Positions 1 to 11,446 are shown, numbered from the stretch's first letter. The stretch is DNA of 64,000 bases from Carposina sasakii (GCA_014607495.2 CP053148.1:11346001-11410000); one strand, 5' to 3'. A program made the numbers and translations. The notes: generated from the letters alone by a model not told the origin.

Positions 1-151
1 CGGGATAAAAACATTTTCCCGGGATAAAAAGCGGGTAGCCTATATGTTAAGTGGGACCTGTCACAATATATTCCTGAAAACTGCATCGAAATCGGTTCAG
101 CCGTTTCCGAGATTAGCGTGCACAAACGCACAGACAAACAGACAATATACT
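1..151 (-). repeat. Dispersed lepidopteran repeat (Helitron-like family), inverted copy
   Basis: This block is the reverse complement of blocks near 15.65-15.93 kb and 61.43-61.73 kb. The shared parts are the 'cccgggataaaaag' stretch, the 'gtgggacctgtcacaat' stretch and the 'aatcggttcagccg' stretch. Such blocks are common in lepidopteran introns and intergenic DNA. Copies in this window end in GTCCACTAGT-like sequence, which suggests a Helitron 3' end, but the class is an inference. Confidence 0.6.
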
Positions 152-2002
152 GTAATGTACAGTAATGCAATCGAAGGGTCAAGGACTGGAACTGTGAGGT
201 ACCGGAAAGTCTCATGGTGCATCGACGCAGTTAGTAGGACATTAGCACTCTATCACCTTATTCCTCTATGGTACTAGATACCAGGGATTTGGTATCTCAA
301 ACTAGATACACAACTTTTGAATAGATTTCACCGCTTTTTGATGCCCTTCCTAATAGTAAGTTAACATAAACGTTAGTTAACTTTTTAGTTAATTAAAATA
401 TAATACATTTAAATATACAATTTTATATATCTACGTAGGTACTATAATTATATGTAACGTGGTATGTACCATAGACAATGTACTAATAAAACGTAAATAT
501 ATATTTAATTCTAATGTAGTAGGTATAATTTAACATTTATGTTTTTAGATTTTTATTAACTAACTACCTTTTATCAAATTACTTAAAAGTAAAAGTTACG
601 GACTAACCTTTTTAGGAAAAATTGATATCTAATAGTGACAGGTACATACGAAATGTGTTTTTTTTATGACTAGAAACTATTGCTGCTACTTGAAATTAGT
701 TAACTTTTTAAAATTAGCGATTTGGGGTACATTAAGCTATCTAGTAGGTACTCAGCTACCTATTGAGTTTTATGATAAATTTCATTATATTATTAATTAT
801 CTCGTCAACGTATTCGGATAGCTTGGGACTTTTATTTAATAAACAGCTTTAAAACACATTTATAATCTAGGTTAGTATAAAAATCAACGGTTTCAATTTT
901 CATCTTTGTATGTGTTGTGGCTTGCAGTGTACCCGACATTGTAACTAGGTTACTTCTTTATTACGAGTTTATCAATGTATTAGCTAACAGGAACACAATA
1001 GGTGAAGGTGCGTACGGATTATAGTTGACTGCCGAATTCACTATTCAATGTCATACAGACGCATGGCTCGCGGCTTTATCTGACGCACACTCTATTCCAT
1101 ACCCACCATTGGTGGGTTATGTGTGTTTATGGGACTATCGGTTATTTATTATATTGAAAGAAAACATTCTAGAAAAATGTTCATATTTGATAATCTGAAT
1201 GCAAAATATGTACATTTTGATATTAAAAATAAGATAAGACAGGAACCCCATGAAATATACTTACATAAAAAATTTACGGCACATACTGATGATACAAACT
1301 GTGGACGACATACATACAAAAATGCCGGTGGATAGACGTTTACTACGAGTACTATGTCTATGAAATCTATATTGTTTAATATCATGGTGAATAATGCGAA
1401 ACCGTGGAAAATATAAATTTGAATTAGTAAACTATAGTAAATATTAAAGCTGTATAAAAGTTCAGCTCCCTATCTAAGTATATTCAAAGGAATCATTGAT
1501 TTGGCCATCATCTAAGTACAAAAACATATCCCCCTACATAGTCTCAACATTTACTTATTTAGGTAAGTATGTAAGAACTCAAGAAAAGTTCTCTTAATCA
1601 ATCTAGTAGACTCCTTATATAACATTTACTTAATTTAAAAATATGTTACAATGTTATCGAAATATGTTCATCTGGCAATCTATTACATAGATACATGTAA
1701 AATTTTTCATCAATATTCAAGCCGATAACATTTTAATATACTTCTACCACCAATATCTACTAGAAAAACTACTCTACCTTTACGGTCTTTAGACGTTTAA
1801 AAGTGAAGTATGTTAAATAATCCATCCGAAAGTCCATATTTTGGTTCATAACCCTTAATATCATCACAGACAATTTCGCACAATCTAACTCCAGGCCATT
1901 CTATACGATTTCTTAAGTCTTTCAATCATGGCCAAATTGGCCTGTCTACATTCAAATTGGTATCATAAGTTAGTCAGGGGATAAATATTTTGTGGCTTCT
2001 TC
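152..2002. other. AT-rich intergenic stretch, no gene seen
   Basis: This lies downstream of the Hk stop codon (Hk is on the minus strand), so the first few hundred bases below 2003 are probably Hk 3' UTR. A possible weak polyadenylation signal, ATTAAA on the minus strand, lies at 1732-1737. The short open frames near 1.1-1.4 kb overlap on both strands and look like chance. Confidence 0.4.
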
Positions 2003-2217
2003 TTAGACATCAGCCGGGGAAACAAGGTCCAGTTTAGACCTTCTCCGGTCTCTGGCCACTGAGAGCTGGCTTGACGGTGACCGCTGTAAAGAAGAGGAAC
2101 GAGGACGAGCTGTCTCATCAGATTTCGACTTCTTCACTTGGCTACCACCGGATGCCGGTTGCTTACCTTTTAAAGTCGACACCGATATCACCACGTCAGT
2201 TGTAATTCCCTGGTGTT
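2003..2217 (-). CDS. Hk: Hk last coding exon, Ser/Arg-rich tail
   Basis: Entering in phase 1 it reads [20 protein letters not shown] and later [20 protein letters not shown], ending [11 protein letters not shown] and UAA. Many basophilic kinase-type sites ([14 protein letters not shown]) are visible. It belongs to the product only if the upstream UGA is passed or spliced around. Confidence 0.75.
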
Positions 2218-5200
2218 CTAAAAAGAAAGTCGTAAATTAGTTAACATTCCAAGCTAATATTTCGGTCGAATTATTTCTACTTACCAGTGCGTCTAATAAC
2301 TTCGCCAGCGTTGTTCAAAAAGAATTTCGGCTTGTTGTCTTTCTGTTCCTTTTCTTTGTCACCATCCTTGCTATCTTTGTCCTTGTCCTTAAGTGATTCC
2401 TAAAAGTTTCCAACAAAATGATACATTATTTCAAATATTTAATAGTATTTGCACATTCATATATTTATGAGCGTAATAATTGTATACCTTTGATTTACTA
2501 GATCTGGAAGCCAGCCCAAAGCTTCCAAACCACCGCGGTCACTGGATCTCACAAAACGGTGTCCCACCCTCCTTAGCGGGGGTGGGGGCCTCACCTTCAC
2601 CGGAAGGTTCGCCATCGGCCTTTGGCGTGCCAGCGCCAGACGTGCCCGCCCCACTAGATCAAGCAAGATAAATTATTATCATCGAACATCATTGGATCTG
2701 TAAACCTTATTTGAAAATACATGAGTGTACCTCATGTCCACTCGAACAGTATTGTTCTGCTGCTGGTTCCGCATGGCCAATGTGGATACCATCGGTGGTC
2801 GTTGCGGTTTGTTCGCAAGTACTCTCTCAATCTCTATCATTATTGGCGGGTTTAATTGTGGAACGATCTGCAAAATAATAGTATTAGATACATACGTAAA
2901 GTAAAATAAATGCTTTTTTGATCCCGTATCTGGATGTTGGCTATAAATTTTACCATGAATGATAATGTACCTGCAAAGCGTGTATATTATCCTTAAACAC
3001 CTCCACACTTGTAGCTCCAAGGAGTAGGCAATTCACGTTATCATTTTTGAGGCACCAAGCTATTGCCAACTGACCCAATGTGCAATCTAAAAATGAATAC
3101 AAAAGATAAACAAACTGTTTAGAAACTCTAGGTAGTTAGGTATCAACATTTTTATGAGTGTCTCGAATACATCTCATCCTGTAGTTTAATAAAGAGTTCA
3201 AGGAGCTTTTGGTACGGTCCATAAATAGTAAATAAATGCAGGAATAGACACTAACTGAGTGATTTGGCCAGCGTAGACAGGTCTCTCAGTTTGTCGGCCA
3301 AACTGCGCGGCTCTTCGCCGGCGGCGACTTGATCTTTGGCTTCGGGCGCCTAGAGAAAACAAAATACTATGATTCTTGTATTTATCGTGTAGGTATTGGC
3401 ATTTTTTCTTATTCTTATTTTTTATTGCACATACACAAAAAGAAATAAGGCATTGTTTAATATTCATAAGTATATTTTTAGGAAACTGCACCACATATCA
3501 TAGTCAGTCATTTTATCAATCAATCAATCACTTATTTGCACAAACTATGAGTATCATCATCATCATCATCATCAATGATCTTAAACATACAAATTACCTA
3601 CCCTAATCTTAGCTGCTAAAGTGGAATACTCACCTCTGCGACAGCTCCGTCCTCCTCGCACCAACTGAAGGTGCTGTATTTTCGGTTGAATCTAGACTTA
3701 GCAAAGAGACTGGCCATGTCCGCTTTCACGAGACCCTTTCGTGTGGTAATGGCTGACCACGCCATCATACCTGATGTGCATATTATTTTAATACAACGAA
3801 TTTTACTATCAAATACAATTTTTGTTCTTCTGTATTTAGCAGAAAAGCAATAATGTTACAACTAGCCGCTCTCTACTGAGGGGTACTTTTGAAACTCACA
3901 TTGGACGTTTGACAAGTCGTAGTATTTGCCTCAGATAAATGATAATAGTATTTCCTGCAAATTTGTGACACCATCAAAAGGCTTTTGACACGCTTGTCTA
4001 ACTTATCCGACTGTCTCTTTCTTATTAAAACCCTGACCTTCAGTAGAAGGCAATATCGAAGAAGAACTTACCAACGCCAATTTTGTGGTATAATTCAGGC
4101 ATGTAAAGCTCTGGTTTCTCTCTACAGAACATGTGGTACTCTGTCTGCTCTACTATCGGGGTAATGCAGTTAAACTGTCTGCAATTTGTGTAGGCTTCCA
4201 TTATCTAAAATAATAATTTCCACTTAGTTTTTTGTCCGACTGATCTATGTACGTTTGAGATTTACACAATGTAACTACTTTTAACCAACTTCCAAGAAAA
4301 ACAGGGGTTAGGTATCAATTCGTCAGTTGTTTTTTTAGTGAAATAAATTTCACAGCTATCTTTCCAAATATATTACATAGACCTACAGGATTATGAAAAA
4401 AATCTTACAGTCACATTTACTAAGAAGGGACTGGATTTCCGTCGCCTCTTTCAACAAACGCAGATGCAGTTAATGTGATTCGGTGAAGCCCCGCATCAGC
4501 ACAGTATTTTTTTTATAGTATTATACATGACTTCGTCCATTAGTGTTCCTACTATGTATGTATTTTAGTGAATTTAGTAATTCAGACCATAAGAACTATG
4601 TAATAGAATAAGCATATAGTATGTATTGCCCACCCACGTACTCTTTTGCCTAGACTTTTATTTAAAACCCCACTTTATCATTGCTCTACGGAAGGGTGAA
4701 ATTTATATCTCTGGAAAATCTCACTTTATTGGATACATTTTGCAAGAGGTCGAGGATAGGTCACGCGCTAGGTCGCTCTGATAACCTTCGCAGTACCTAT
4801 CGATCTACCAACCTACACAACATATTCATCGGAGATTAAAGGCTGTATGAACATTTTGGGCCACGTGTAAAAATAAGCTTCTTATGATGATCTCTCCGAG
4901 TGTATTTCGGCCAAGGCCGGAGATTGGGCAGTTGGCCAGGTACGCAGGAGATATTGTAGTGCACAAGTGTGTGCGTAACAGATGCACTCTCTATTCCGCC
5001 GATGGGACGGAAAGCCGACACGACCGGAGAGAGATTAGGCGCAGGACCAACAGTTTTACGTGCTTTCCGAGGCACGAGCTAATTTATTAAGATTAGGCAC
5101 ACCAACAATACATGTATTAAAAAGGTGGAATAATAATTATACATTGTAGCACAATACTGATACATGCAATTATGACTGGCGCACACAAAACATGCATTAA

Positions 5201-8200
5201 AATCCTTACGGCCGCGCCGCCCAATAAAGCATCTCGCGACAGTTAAGTGAAACAGATATCACTGCCTCGATCACGAGACAGGTTTCGAGAGGCACAACTC
5301 GTAAGGTAAATACAATAATAATAAACATATGGCCTAGGCCCGTGAATATTGTAATACCGGCAACAAAAGCCTAGTAGGGTTGATACAAGAACAAAACAAT
5401 AATAAAATACAATAATACACATCAGAATATAGGCAGGCAACATAAATGATACACAATCAGCTTAGTAGTTTTCGGGAACGTTGACGACGAAAAATCATCC
5501 TGTATAAGTAGTTTATTATACATTCTTCTCTGTCTCGACCGAATCCAAAAATATGGCGTAGCAACCGTCTGGGAATAGAATCTATTAACAAATTGGCACC
5601 ACTTACTTCGGATGGGGTCCAGCGTGCGGTGCCCCAGTACATAACCCATCCTTGATTTATCACGAACTTCATCGCCCTGACCAATTCTGTGAAACAAACG
5701 TATAAATTTACTGCTATTAAGTACATTACATCAATATCACAAACTAAGTAGAGATACTAACTCATCAGACGGACGTCTTCTATACATTGGCTTTGAATCT
5801 TAGAGCAAATTAGAACATGACAACTTTTATTTTTTATCCGTCACAAATTGAAGGCCAAGAAACCATTGACTCAACAACATTAAATTTTTTTCTGAAATCT
5901 TAAGGCAATGACATTTTTGTTATAAAATATTTTTTGTTCATATAAAATTTTAAATATATTATTTTCTTAACAAGGCCAAATAAAACACATGTTGGATTTT
6001 AAAGGAATATATTCATGGGAAACTATATGACAAACACACAGGTGATCAAAAGCTAAGACAGTGATTGATAGAGAAAACCTATAAATAAGAACCAAAAGTT
6101 TCTTTTTAGCACAAAATAGCTAAAATAAAACATAAACTTGGAAAATTCATGTTAACAAAGAGATTACAAACAAAGGGGAAGAGACGGGTGACATTGACAA
6201 CATCGGATGGCGACAGAGGGGAAGAGAGAGGTTAGGGGAGCGAGAGAAACGTCATATTCTAATTTGCTCTAACAATTCTTACGGACCATAAATATTGTTC
6301 TATGATTACTACTTATCATTTAATAACTTTATTTAAAGTAGATGTTATCCTTTGATTTTTTTGTTGTTTTTAATCACATTTTTTTAAAAACAACTTCAAA
6401 TTTATAGTCTCCATTTCTGACAGAAGGAAACTTAATATTTATTATGTGTAGTACAGTATAGGTGGCACGAAGTGCTGCACTTACTATGAACGTACGCTGT
6501 TGATCATAGAGTCGGAGCCCTAACCTGTCTGACAAATTGTTTTGAGGCTTTTCTATGCCTCCTTTTTTGGGTTGTTTCAACATAAGAATTAAGAAATCAC
6601 CTTACCTTTATAAATTATCGAATTATTTGATATATAGCCTTACCTTCCATAGGGCAGACAGGATCGACCTTGTGTAGGAGCACCACATCAATATACTCCG
6701 TCTGAAGTCTAGCCAGAGAAGCTTTTACGCTTTCGATTATGTGTTTACGCGATAAGCCTCTTTCATCCGATCTATGGCAATATCAAATGTATCGATTTAT
6801 TATAACATTAACGTATGTGTGTATGTATGTTAGGCAAGCTTTAGCATGTATAATACTTATAATTTATTACGTGTATAGGTAATGAGTTTTTCTTAAAGTC
6901 CCATAATTTTAAGTATACCTACTCATGATTGTCCAGTGAAGTAAGTATGTGCCATAGCTAACAACTTTTTGATAATGTTGATATTATGAGTAAAACATGA
7001 TACATATTTTATTAAAGGTATCTTTAATAATCTCAGAGATACTTAAAGATATAGGTAATTTAAAAAACCATTAATTGTGTAGCTAGATCTGGCACTACAG
7101 TGGGCAATGCTATGCTACGTTCTACGAGTAATCACTACATATTATAAAACAAAGTCGCTTGCCGCTGTCTGTCCGTCCCTATGTATGCTTAGATCTTTCA
7201 AACTAGAGAACGGATTTTGATGCAGTTTTTTCAATAGATAGAGTGATTCACGAGGAAGGTTTATAATGTATAACTAGGGACCCGCCCGGCTTCGCACGGG
7301 AGTAATGCACTGTCACGCGGGCGAAGCTGTGTCCGGCCGCTAGTAAATAGTAATACAAAAATATGAATGATTGTGATGAATATACATAATAATGATCGAA
7401 GTAAATAACCAAAATATACTGTTATAAGCAAATAGCATACTTTGTTTCAGGTGCTTTTAATACCTAGGAAAGTGCTTAAAGTAACTATAAAGTCCAAAAG
7501 CACGAAATAATAGGTGAAAAATTTCGTGGTGCTGGTGCTTATTGAATATGTACCTACATAATTAGGTGGTTAAGTAATAATATTACTCAGTGTTGCTTAG
7601 CCTTTGGGTGGTTTGTTTGTACCTGTGGCCACTAGCGGGCACTGTGGCAAATAATGATATTTTCACTACGTGGGCCAATTTTATTTTAGTAATTCTTTAA
7701 ATCGTTTAAGATTTGTCGGTGTTTCTTGCAAATACCTTTTACTCGCTACCATTTCGCGATCTACTGCTTATAATGATGCCCACATTAGTGTCATAAAATG
7801 TTAACAGTTTTGATTTTAGTAAAAATTTTGTTTAAAAATATTGATCACACCGTAAAAATATTAATAATTTGTTCGTAAACATTTATACAAATGACAGTGT
7901 TAACGAGACCGATCAGAAATGTTTTAGTGTTAGAAAATATTTGTAAGCATTTTAAAACGGCAGTGTGGAAGCATTAATTATAACGCTAACTAAAAGATAA
8001 GATATAATGTAAGCCTGATTTTTAAAGATCAAGTGGCAATTTTATGAAATTGTGATGAACTTTAGCAATTTAGCAATTATAGCTTTAAGCTAGTTCACTC
8101 ATCTTTATACCGATCGAAAATTAACATTCCATGAGAGCTATTGAATAAGGATAAGAATAGTGACACTTATATTATAGGTACGTAAATTAAATATTTATAT

Positions 8201-11200
8201 AAAAAAAATTATATTAGGTAGTAGTAATGTATCATTAACATTTTCGTAAAAGGAAAAGGGTTCATTAAAATTTTGATCACAATTTCTTTGTGTAGTCATT
8301 AGGTGTCCTAGCGCATTGCAAAGGGTTCCCCATAGAGGCATCCACAAAAATGTCTTTTTGTCCTGGACGATTATAATCACCCTGATAGAAACGAATTCAG
8401 ATTGTGCCAGTAGTGCCTTTGGACCGAGTAGATACAAAATAATTATTATAATAGTTTGCTGGTTTAAGAGAATTAGAAATGAAATTCAATTATAAAATCA
8501 AACATATTAGGACCGGTGTATTATAAGAGTAGGTATGTAGTACCTATAGGTATCAGCATTCAGAAAAAAGGTTTGGCTACTCTATTTAGGGTAATTAAGG
8601 AACTTCTATTACGAAATGTTTATTTAATTTACTACTCACAGAGGAGTTTTTTAAACATGCAACACCCAAGAAAACATATATTAACTACAATGATTTCGAA
8701 AAATGTAGAGTTTACTTACTTTGTACTCCAATATATTTTAGTAGTAATTATTATTCCTGCCCTCCTCACATTTCTTTTCTTTAAGATCTTTCCAAGCTCA
8801 ACCTCGCCTCTTGCTAAACGAGAGGAAGAAAAAATATCAATTTTAAAGTAACGAACATCCTGTACAATCTTGTAAACTCGAAAAACTTTCCTCGACGTGG
8901 CGTCTAATTATTGTAGACATATACTTTGGACGCAATAGCTATCTTGAAAACGACTTACCGCAGTGAGCTTCAGACAAGTCAAATAAGTTAATTCCATTTT
9001 CCAAAGCAGTCATGACAATCTCCTCTGCAGCCTCTTCCTCCACCATGGTCCACAGTCCAAGCCCAATGTTGGGCACGCGCAGGCCAGACTTGCCAAGGTT
9101 CTTGAACCGCAGTCCTGGGGTCACCGCCGACGGCATATTGGCGTTGGCTGCCAAATACGTCGAAAGGTGACGGATTACGGGGACTTCCCCGGCTGCAACA
9201 ATAAGTATTTTTCAGTTTTTTAGTAAGTCAACTGTTAAATGGAAGACATATAGGTACTGTGTAAAACTACGCACCTATCCACCCACTACAGAAAGAGTCA
9301 ATTTAAAAGAAAGAAATACAATTAAATATTAAGTAATTTGGAGTAAGCATACCTTGATCCAACATTTGTTGAGAGTTAGCACTGAAATCGTCCATACAGT
9401 CCAGTGACGCTATCGGTGCTCGACATCTAAAAACAAATTAGTTTTCATAATATCTACTTCAATATATAGAGATAAGTACATACAATTTATTTTTAACAAA
9501 ATAAGAATAAATAGTTAAAGTAAACTATTTCTAGTAATGTTACAAAAATATCTTGTTGGTTGGCAAATTTGTTTATTCTATTAAACTTTAGTCTCTAAGA
9601 TTTTATCAAAATACATCTTACTACAAAATCATTGCTACGCTAAAATGGAAAATAAATTAAATTACATATTAATTGAAATGAAAAATCTATTTCTTGTGCT
9701 TCTACATTCTACGACCTAAACGATTATACTATGAATGAATACCAATTAATACTGACTATTTTTACAAACGTCCGATACCAGAAAAATAAAGTTAACGCTG
9801 TGTCTCTCTAAAACTTGTTCGTGATAGAGACAGCATCAACTTTATTCTTCAGATAGGCTAACTGACATTTGAAAAAACCTGTCCTAAACAACATAGATAG
9901 ATGTTACTAGGTTTCTATTTTACGTTTTAAGATTAAAGTGATGCTTCTGGGCCTAATATGTTAAAGGCGTAGTATAGTCTGCATTCCTATTGGGGATCAC
10001 AGCTGTAACTGTAGGTAGGTATGTGTAAGTACACGCGTCGATATCGTTGTTATTATGCTTATTTATTTACAATTAAGGTTTCAATATTAACAACAACAAC
10101 AAGATCTCAGTAAAATTAAAACTTGACCGAGAGAGTTTGGTGACGAACTTACAAATGTTAAGTCAAGTGCATAGTTGGTTACTCGGATGGGCCGGTATCG
10201 CACAGTATGACTCTAAGATATTGCGTGTAAGAGTTGAATGTTCGACGAAAAATAAAAAACTGTTACAAACGTCAATGAATTCAGCTTTCAATAAGCCAAA
10301 GGGGTATTGTATTGTAATAATGGGAATTCTGTCGCGATGTTACCGACCGATACATTGTTATAGTGATGTGACACTACTCGTATCTCTGTTATGTAATGAA
10401 TGTGCTAATGATCTGGGCTCACCCTGGCTGACTCTCTTTTCGTTAAAGCTTACCCACTATTGCCCTAATGTAGATTATTTCAATGCCTTTTATCTGCATA
10501 TATTCGAAAATATTATCTACTTTTAGAAGCTCTTGCAATATATACCTATATATAATATTCTATATGTACTCGTATATGTTATAATTTAAAAAAATCCCCA
10601 TAATATCTTCAAGTATCGTACTGACTTTTGTGATGTACTAAAAATAGCGTTAATAGTATGTATTCTAACAGAAATTTGGACGCAAAAACACATGAAGTAA
10701 GCATAGTCGCGTGATTCAAGCATATGAAACTACAACAGAGAAAGCGTAATGATTACAGACGTACCTGAGAGAGTCGGTGTTCTCGATAGACCTCATGATG
10801 TAAGCAACTTTAATATTACTGTGTCCAGGCAGATCGAAAGGCAATTAGACTAACCGTGAGAGTATTCGTGTACAAGAGAAGCTAGGTTTTGTTACAATTT
10901 CCATTGTAACCTTTGGTGGAATAAAAATGGTAGTGCAAGTATCCAAGCAATCTGCCTTCAGACATAGTCCGTGGTACGTACTCGCATGCGACGACTCGGG
11001 TGCGCGTTGCTGCTTAGTGCTTTCAGCTTACTGGGCGGAGATCAGAGGAAGTCGCACTTGGTTCATTTGCTTGTCGATATCTTTCCACATTTGAGTCTTT
11101 TGAGGATTTGCCAATGCCAATACAGGGTTACCATACTAGGTAGAGAACAGTGCGACGTCCGTTATTTGGTAAAGTCGTAACTTTTTATACCCATTGACAA

Positions 11201-11446
11201 GATTGAACTACTCTAAAGACCCTAGTGTGGTAACATAACAAAGTTCCGCAATGCGCGGCTTCCTCACTATCGTTAGGAGTCCAGTTACCGATATAAGGTG
11301 GACATTGGATTGGAGTCGACGCTGACGCTGTCGGGTAGACCGAGAGGGGTGTGGGGCGTGCATCGGCTAATGGTAGACTCGCTGCGCGACATCTGCGACC
11401 CGTCCTTGCCGTCCATCCGGCCGGAAGCCATCTCGACACGGCTCAT
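2003..11446 (-). CDS. Hk: Hyperkinetic, voltage-gated potassium channel beta subunit (aldo-keto reductase fold), multi-exon gene
   Basis: Cytoplasmic Kv beta subunits bind the tetramerisation domain of Shaker-type channels and alter inactivation and redox sensitivity. Exons read on the minus strand, from the 5' end: 11289..11446 or 10765..10796 (alternative starts), 9353..9426, 8959..9192, [one missing], 6644..6771, 5607..5686, 4072..4204, 3634..3770, 3256..3349, 2971..3086, 2731..2867, 2488..2653, 2285..2399, 2003..2217. Family motifs include [62 protein letters not shown] and [16 protein letters not shown]. All placed introns have compatible phases and AG acceptors. The family's catalytic Tyr after FDxxE is His here (FDLSEAH). 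An exon expected between 8959 and 6771 was not found; phases demand a length of 1 modulo 3. An in-frame UGA lies at 2539-2541. The identity as an insect Hk type is very likely; catalytic activity is doubtful. Confidence 0.93.
2285..2399 (-). CDS. Hk: Hk exon, Lys/Asp-rich C-terminal tail
   Basis: It encodes [20 protein letters not shown] and then [18 protein letters not shown], phase 0 entry and phase 1 exit. Only this frame is open; the other two contain stops. The acceptor is CTTTTAG and the donor GTAAGT. Confidence 0.75.
2488..2653 (-). CDS. Hk: Hk exon with in-frame UGA, Gly/Pro-rich tail
   Basis: With phase 2 entry it reads [20 protein letters not shown] and on to GGTPFCEIQ, then UGA at 2539-2541. 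The same frame stays open after the UGA for 17 codons (ending [12 protein letters not shown]). It splices in phase 0 with donor GTATAC into the next exon. Length (166) plus the 2 carried bases is divisible by 3, so the exon fits the frame as a whole. The reading could end at the UGA or read through it. Confidence 0.75.
2539..2541 (-). other. Hk: Candidate stop-codon readthrough site (UGA-C) in Hk
   Basis: The codon after CAG is UGA, followed by C, the leakiest known stop context in animals. Downstream, about 126 codons stay in frame across three exons to a UAA at 2003-2005. A sequencing error or a polymorphic nonsense change are the alternatives. Confidence 0.55.
2731..2867 (-). CDS. Hk: Hk exon, last AKR helix
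   Basis: It encodes [20 protein letters not shown] and [13 protein letters not shown], where the conserved core ends. It continues into [12 protein letters not shown] plus 2 bases (phase 2). Residues after LAMR have no family counterpart that I recognise. Confidence 0.93.
2971..3086 (-). CDS. Hk: Hk exon, C-terminal AKR core
   Basis: It encodes [20 protein letters not shown] followed by [23 protein letters not shown] is the cofactor phosphate-binding loop region of the family. The donor is GTACAT and the exit is phase 0. Confidence 0.95.
3256..3349 (-). CDS. Hk: Hk exon, acidic loop and helix
   Basis: It encodes [20 protein letters not shown] and then [11 protein letters not shown], with phase 0 entry and phase 1 exit. 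The second half matches the helix before the conserved [10 protein letters not shown] block. Confidence 0.9.
3550..3573 (+). repeat. ATC trinucleotide microsatellite
   Basis: A run of 'atc' units lies in an Hk intron. Such runs often mark SINE tails in Lepidoptera, but no SINE body is seen next to it. Confidence 0.8.
3634..3770 (-). CDS. Hk: Hk exon, variable loop
   Basis: It encodes [20 protein letters not shown] followed by a diverged loop ending in [15 protein letters not shown]. Entry is phase 1 and exit phase 0. The loop region is the least conserved part of the barrel in Kv beta proteins. Confidence 0.9.
4072..4204 (-). CDS. Hk: Hk exon, AKR core
   Basis: It encodes [20 protein letters not shown], then [20 protein letters not shown] and KIGV. 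It is phase 0 at entry and phase 1 at exit. The match to insect Hk proteins, as known from the family, is close to complete. Confidence 0.95.
4866..5090 (-). repeat. 5'-truncated SINE copy in an Hk intron
   Basis: This is the inverted, diverged copy of the body of the SINE at 22785-23118. Shared pieces include 'cgtgctttccgaggcacg' and 'gtacgcaggagatattgtag'. The tRNA-like head is missing here. Confidence 0.7.
5607..5686 (-). CDS. Hk: Hk exon, NADP-binding core
   Basis: It encodes [20 protein letters not shown] followed by RWTPSE, the strongly conserved Kv beta signature. The acceptor is TTTCACAG and the donor GTAAGT. It ends in phase 0. Confidence 0.95.
6644..6771 (-). CDS. Hk: Hk exon, central AKR core
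   Basis: It encodes [18 protein letters not shown] and then [18 protein letters not shown], and ends in phase 1. The LLHKVDP segment aligns with the fourth catalytic position of the AKR tetrad, which is His here as in classical aldo-keto reductases. The acceptor is GCCATAG and the donor GTAAGG. Confidence 0.93.
6772..8958 (-). other. Hk: Hk intron region where one conserved exon is expected but not seen
   Basis: The exon at 8959 ends in phase 1 and the exon at 6771 must be entered in phase 2, so an exon is missing. In the family it would encode the stretch up to the Lys-containing TTK-x-YW motif. I read this 2.2 kb on the minus strand and found no such coding block. A dispersed repeat lies at 7150-7330. 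The rest is AT-rich. Confidence 0.5.
7150..7330 (+). repeat. Dispersed repeat ending in CTAGT, Helitron-like
   Basis: It begins near 'cgctgtctgtccgtcc', contains 'acggattttgatgcag', and ends in a GC-rich hairpin-prone segment followed by CTAGT. This layout is typical of non-autonomous lepidopteran Helitrons. The left boundary is approximate. Confidence 0.45.
8959..9192 (-). CDS. Hk: Hk exon, start of the aldo-keto reductase barrel
   Basis: It encodes [13 protein letters not shown], then [20 protein letters not shown], and ends at [11 protein letters not shown] plus one base. The [11 protein letters not shown] motif is the first barrel strand of Kv beta proteins. In mammalian Kv beta 2 the segment matching FDLSEAH carries catalytic Asp85 and Tyr90; the Asp is kept and the Tyr is His here. 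Confidence 0.92.
9353..9426 (-). CDS. Hk: Hk exon, N-terminal linker
   Basis: The acceptor is TTTTTAG and the donor GTATG. Entering in phase 2 it encodes [20 protein letters not shown] and ends in phase 1, matching the next exon. No known domain is present. Confidence 0.7.
9780..9880. repeat. Imperfect-palindrome MITE copy
   Basis: It shares 'gatagagacagcatc', 'actttattc' and 'gataggcta' segments with a block at 53560-53680. Both copies form an imperfect stem because the 'gatgctgtctctatc' segment recurs inverted. It lies upstream of the Hk exon at 9426. Confidence 0.5.
9881..11288. other. Hk intron and 5' region, otherwise empty
   Basis: Apart from the short alternative first exon at 10765-10796, I see only AT-rich DNA. 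The open frame near 10.1-10.5 kb has no motif, no splice logic and no codon bias, and is treated as chance. Confidence 0.4.
10765..10796 (-). CDS. Hk: Hk alternative first coding exon, short N-terminus
   Basis: ATG at 10796 gives [10 protein letters not shown] plus 2 bases before the donor GTACGT. Like the 11.3-kb exon it ends in phase 2 and makes an Arg codon on joining 9426. This points to alternative promoters, as is common for Kv beta genes. The short length limits confidence. Confidence 0.5.
11289..11446 (-). CDS. Hk: Hk alternative first coding exon, long N-terminus
   Basis: It opens with ATG at 11446 and runs 52 codons plus 2 bases ([20 protein letters not shown]...NPMSTLY) to a donor GTAACT. 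Ending in phase 2, it joins the exon at 9426 to form an Arg codon. The Ser/Thr-rich sequence, with several Arg-x-x-Ser motifs, looks like a regulatory N-terminal tail. An in-frame stop lies upstream, and no good acceptor is visible, so this is taken as a first exon. Its assignment to Hk rests on phase and position only. Confidence 0.6.

Noticed and set aside
10137..10526. 129-codon plus-strand open frame
   Set aside because: It lies in the Hk 5' region, with no motif, no splice context and irregular composition. It looks like chance.
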